Shown: positions 62,070 to 64,000 of the stretch, piece after piece
Position numbering within the stretch: position 1 is the first letter of the stretch
Layout of the letters: each line of letters starts with the position of its first letter
DNA from: CAILUG01 sp903844415
Lineage (GTDB): Bacteria; Pseudomonadota; Gammaproteobacteria; Pseudomonadales; Pseudohongiellaceae
Assembly (NCBI GenBank): GCA_947477655.1
Contig: CANJTS010000003.1
Coordinates: 124,001-188,000, forward strand
Direction of reading: 5' to 3'
Length of the DNA stretch: 64,000 nt
Program-made: the position numbers and the translations under genes
The notes under the pieces: generated by a model
The model's input: only the letters and a program-made list of their open reading frames with translations
Told to the model about the DNA's origin: nothing
Database searches by the model: none

Positions 62070-63089
62070 ATGTACATAACAATGTTTAAAACAATACTAA
62101 GTTTTCCAGCGCGAGCAGTGTCTAAAGTACTACGAAGTTTAACCGCAGATACTAATGAAGCTGCCTTGCTACCAGTCGCACATCCTGTAACTCAATTGCA
62201 AAACGTGCGGCCAACTCAAATTTTACCGCTGGAAAATTTGCAAGTACGTAATCTACAAGAATTTCACGCTGGTGAAATTTCCATGCGGGAAGAATACATC
62301 CGCAGGAAAAATATAGAGTTTGATCTAATAACAACCACCACCCAATTTATTACGCCGGGGTATTGTTATGCTTGTGGAGCTAATTCTACTTTTTTAATTG
62401 ATTTCCTCAACAACGATGGCGAAAACTACAAGGGCAAACTGCTTCCAAACTGGCGTGAACGTGTTCATTGTCAGCAATGTGGACTCAACAATAGAATTCG
62501 TGGTTGCATTCATTTTCTGGAACAAAACCTACCATGCAAGCCTGATTCTGCCATTTACATTTCCGAGCAGGCGACTCCGCTTTATAGCTATCTTGGTACA
62601 CAATTTTCCAACCTGACGGGTAGTGAATATTTTGGCAGCAAAATTCCGTTTGGCAGTATTGATGCTAAAACTGGTTTCAGAAATGAAAGTGTTACCCAGC
62701 TGACCTTTCAAGATAGCTCGCTCGATTTCATCCTTTCGTTCGATGTGTTTGAGCATGTGCCAGATTACTGCGCTGCCCTGCAAGAAACCTATCGATGCCT
62801 GAAACCGGGAGGTACCTTGTTATTTACGGTCCCTTTCAATATGGCAGCAGCAGCAACTCAGGTCAGAGCCAAAATTAATGCAGACGGCACTATCGAGCAT
62901 TTATTCGAGCCGTCTTACCATGGCGATCCTATTAACGAAAATGGCTGTTTATGTTTTTATATCTTTGGCTGGGATTTGTTGCAGCAATTACGTGATATCG
63001 GCTTTCAAAATGCACAAGCGCATTTGTATTGGTCGCAAAAGTTCGCTTATTTGGGTGTGCGGCAATTATTGTTTACAGCCACCCGGTAA
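62070..63089 (+). CDS. class I methyltransferase with zinc-ribbon insertion
   Basis: A 339-aa protein. Residues about 1-85 have no family match. Two CxxC pairs follow (YCYACGANS and VHCQQCGLN), typical of a zinc ribbon. The methyltransferase core follows with YISEQATPLYSYL, GSEYFGSKIPF, LDFILSFDVFEHVPDY (the motif IV region with D and H) and LKPGGTLLFTVPF. Proteins with this layout are often found in polysaccharide or glycolipid clusters, and may modify a sugar, but nothing here confirms it. The start ATG 62070 lacks a strong ribosome site. Confidence 0.8.
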   Translation: MYITMFKTILSFPARAVSKVLRSLTADTNEAALLPVAHPVTQLQNVRPTQILPLENLQVRNLQEFHAGEISMREEYIRRKNIEFDLITTTTQFITPGYCYACGANSTFLIDFLNNDGENYKGKLLPNWRERVHCQQCGLNNRIRGCIHFLEQNLPCKPDSAIYISEQATPLYSYLGTQFSNLTGSEYFGSKIPFGSIDAKTGFRNESVTQLTFQDSSLDFILSFDVFEHVPDYCAALQETYRCLKPGGTLLFTVPFNMAAAATQVRAKINADGTIEHLFEPSYHGDPINENGCLCFYIFGWDLLQQLRDIGFQNAQAHLYWSQKFAYLGVRQLLFTATR

Positions 63090-63414
63090 ATTACTTGTAA
63101 ATGTGTTCGAAAATTGTTGTTTCAAAGTGCTGGCTGATTTGCAAGATGAGGCAGCTCTAAAGCTGCGCCTCCCAGCACTTACCCACTTGGCAAGCCCCAT
63201 CAAAAACACAAAAAGTTTCGAGTCTACATAATTATCAAATTCAACTACCACTTGGCTCACCTTTACCTTGCTTCACCAACCTGATTTCCAGATAATGCTG
63301 GCCGCGCTATGCTGGGTGTTTGTGACTTGGCAAACTTAATACCATCCTTTCCCAAGGGGCAGCATTAGGGCGCTAAAACAGCACCAGCGATCTGATGCAA
63401 GCCAACAGTTTTAT
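63090..63414. other. 325-bp intergenic region before 4.5S RNA
   Basis: No gene seen. Near 63145-63170 there is a hairpin with a 9-bp stem and a small bulge (GAGGC..AGCT with AGCT..GCCTC) that may end the methyltransferase transcript, but without a T tract. The 4.5S RNA promoter must lie in the last 60 bases. Confidence 0.5.
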
Positions 63415-63526
63415 GGTATCTCTTGTCGGTCCCCTCGCAATGACAAGTTATGAACCCCGTCAGGCCCGGAAGGGAGCAGCGGTAATAACTCATGCATGTG
63501 CCGGGGTGTGGCTGGCAGGAGATACC
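63415..63526 (+). ncRNA. ffs: 4.5S RNA of the signal recognition particle
   Basis: About 112 nucleotides. The ends pair (GGTATCTC with GAGATACC), and the central hairpin holds the highly conserved core CAGGCCCGGAAGGGAGCAGC (GGAA tetraloop) and the GTGCCGGGGTGTGGCTGGCAG region, matching E. coli 4.5S RNA. It binds Ffh to target nascent membrane proteins. It lies about 100 bases before dnaX, the usual position in Pseudomonas-type genomes. Confidence 0.97.
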
Positions 63527-63577
63527 TCCAATTGAGTAATGAAGTGGTTTTGGGGTGGCTTTCCTACTACCTTAATT

Positions 63578-63602
63578 AATTTGACCAATTTGACCAATTT
63601 GA
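63578..63602. repeat. 9-bp tandem repeat, about 2.8 copies
   Basis: AATTTGACC occurs twice in a row and is followed by AATTTGA, between the 4.5S RNA and dnaX. Probably a slippage product in the dnaX leader. Confidence 0.7.
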
Positions 63603-63627
63603 GAAGTTCCATCGGTTTAACAACACC

Positions 63628-64000
63628 ATGAGTTATCAGGTTCTAGCAAGAAAGTGGCGGCCACGCAATTTCAAGGAAATGGCGGGTCAAAGTCATGTGC
63701 TCAAAACATTGATCAACGCGCTCGACAGCAATCGTTTACATCATGCTTACCTTTTTACCGGCACCCGGGGCGTAGGCAAAACCACCATCGCCCGTATTCT
63801 CGCCCGTTGTCTTAATTGTGATAAAGGTATCACCTCAGAACCCTGCGGCGAATGTGGTTCCTGCACTGAAATAAATGAAGGACGTTTTCTTGACTTGATA
63901 GAGGTCGATGCTGCCTCTCGTACCAAAGTTGAAGATACCCGCGAATTGCTCGATAACGTGCAATATGCGCCTAGCAGAGGTCGCTTCAAAGTCTATCTCA
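63628..64000 (+). CDS. dnaX: DNA polymerase III tau/gamma subunit, 3' end outside window
   Basis: The first 124 codons of the clamp-loader ATPase. The N-terminus MSYQVLARKWRPRNFKEMAGQ, Walker A in FTGTRGVGKTTIAR, and the zinc-finger cysteines in CLNCDKG...EPCGECGSC are characteristic, followed by LIEVDAASRTKVEDTRELL. DnaX loads the sliding clamp and dimerises the replicative polymerase. Whether gamma is made by a programmed frameshift cannot be seen, because that region is outside the window. Upstream 4.5S RNA supports the identity. Confidence 0.97.
   Translation, partial: MSYQVLARKWRPRNFKEMAGQSHVLKTLINALDSNRLHHAYLFTGTRGVGKTTIARILARCLNCDKGITSEPCGECGSCTEINEGRFLDLIEVDAASRTKVEDTRELLDNVQYAPSRGRFKVYL

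Noticed and set aside
62878..63231. A 117-codon plus-strand frame after the methyltransferase
   Set aside because: It overlaps the end of the methyltransferase in another frame and has no start signal or recognisable domain.

Overview
The window looks like chromosomal DNA of a free-living, probably marine, Gammaproteobacterium of the Pseudomonadales/Cellvibrionales type. The evidence is the 4.5S RNA gene directly upstream of dnaX, a TIGR02647-type small protein, a cstA-ybdD pair, an OxyR with both redox cysteines at the E. coli positions, and moderate base composition (judged by eye, not computed). No tRNA, rRNA, insertion sequence, phage gene or CRISPR array was seen.

Layout. 1-3.0 kb: an edge-truncated MFS transporter diverges from the agmatine-to-putrescine genes aguA-aguB. 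3.1-10.5 kb: a DUF3237 protein, a tannase/feruloyl-esterase-like enzyme, two small DUF6644-like membrane proteins, an O-methyltransferase and a TonB-dependent receptor. 10.7-12.8 kb: oxyR divergent from ahpC-ahpD, with a recognisable OxyR tetrad site between them. 13-14 kb: a MetE-like enzyme. 14.2-24.8 kb: the first block of a periplasmic multi-gene system built from DUF1592-family c-type cytochromes, a DUF1552 Tat protein, a small diheme cytochrome and exported ankyrin-repeat proteins. 25-42.5 kb: mixed metabolism, including a decayed persulfide-dioxygenase-like gene, cstA-ybdD, a two-receiver response regulator, an FMN/Fe-S glutamate synthase-like protein, a lipoprotein metallo-beta-lactamase-fold enzyme, a DRE-TIM lyase, malonyl-CoA decarboxylase, an FAH-family enzyme, exported thiol/peroxide proteins and an AmpG-like transporter. 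42.5-48.0 kb: a second, inverted block of the same system (DUF1592-DUF1552-ankyrin). 48.5-50.6 kb: a three-gene operon for PepSY and VTT membrane proteins and a methyltransferase. 50.9-55.7 kb: a divergent 1149-aa DUF1592-like cytochrome paired with a DUF1501 Tat protein. 55.7-57 kb: a feruloyl-CoA hydratase/lyase-like gene and a DUF6152 protein. 57.1-60.6 kb: a HlyD plus C39-peptidase ABC exporter. 60.6 kb to the end: a TIGR02647 protein, a TraB/GumN protein, a zinc-ribbon methyltransferase, 4.5S RNA and the start of dnaX.

The most interesting content is the repeated periplasmic system. Three DUF1592-family proteins, each with two CxxCH haem motifs, each have their own exported ankyrin partner; two blocks carry a DUF1552 Tat protein, and a fourth divergent cytochrome is paired with DUF1501. 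These domains are best known from Planctomycetes and have no established biochemical role that I know of. Several neighbours (tannase-like esterase, hydroxycinnamoyl-CoA hydratase/lyase, O-methyltransferase, FAH-family hydrolase) point to breakdown of plant or algal aromatics, but a link to the cytochrome system is inference only.
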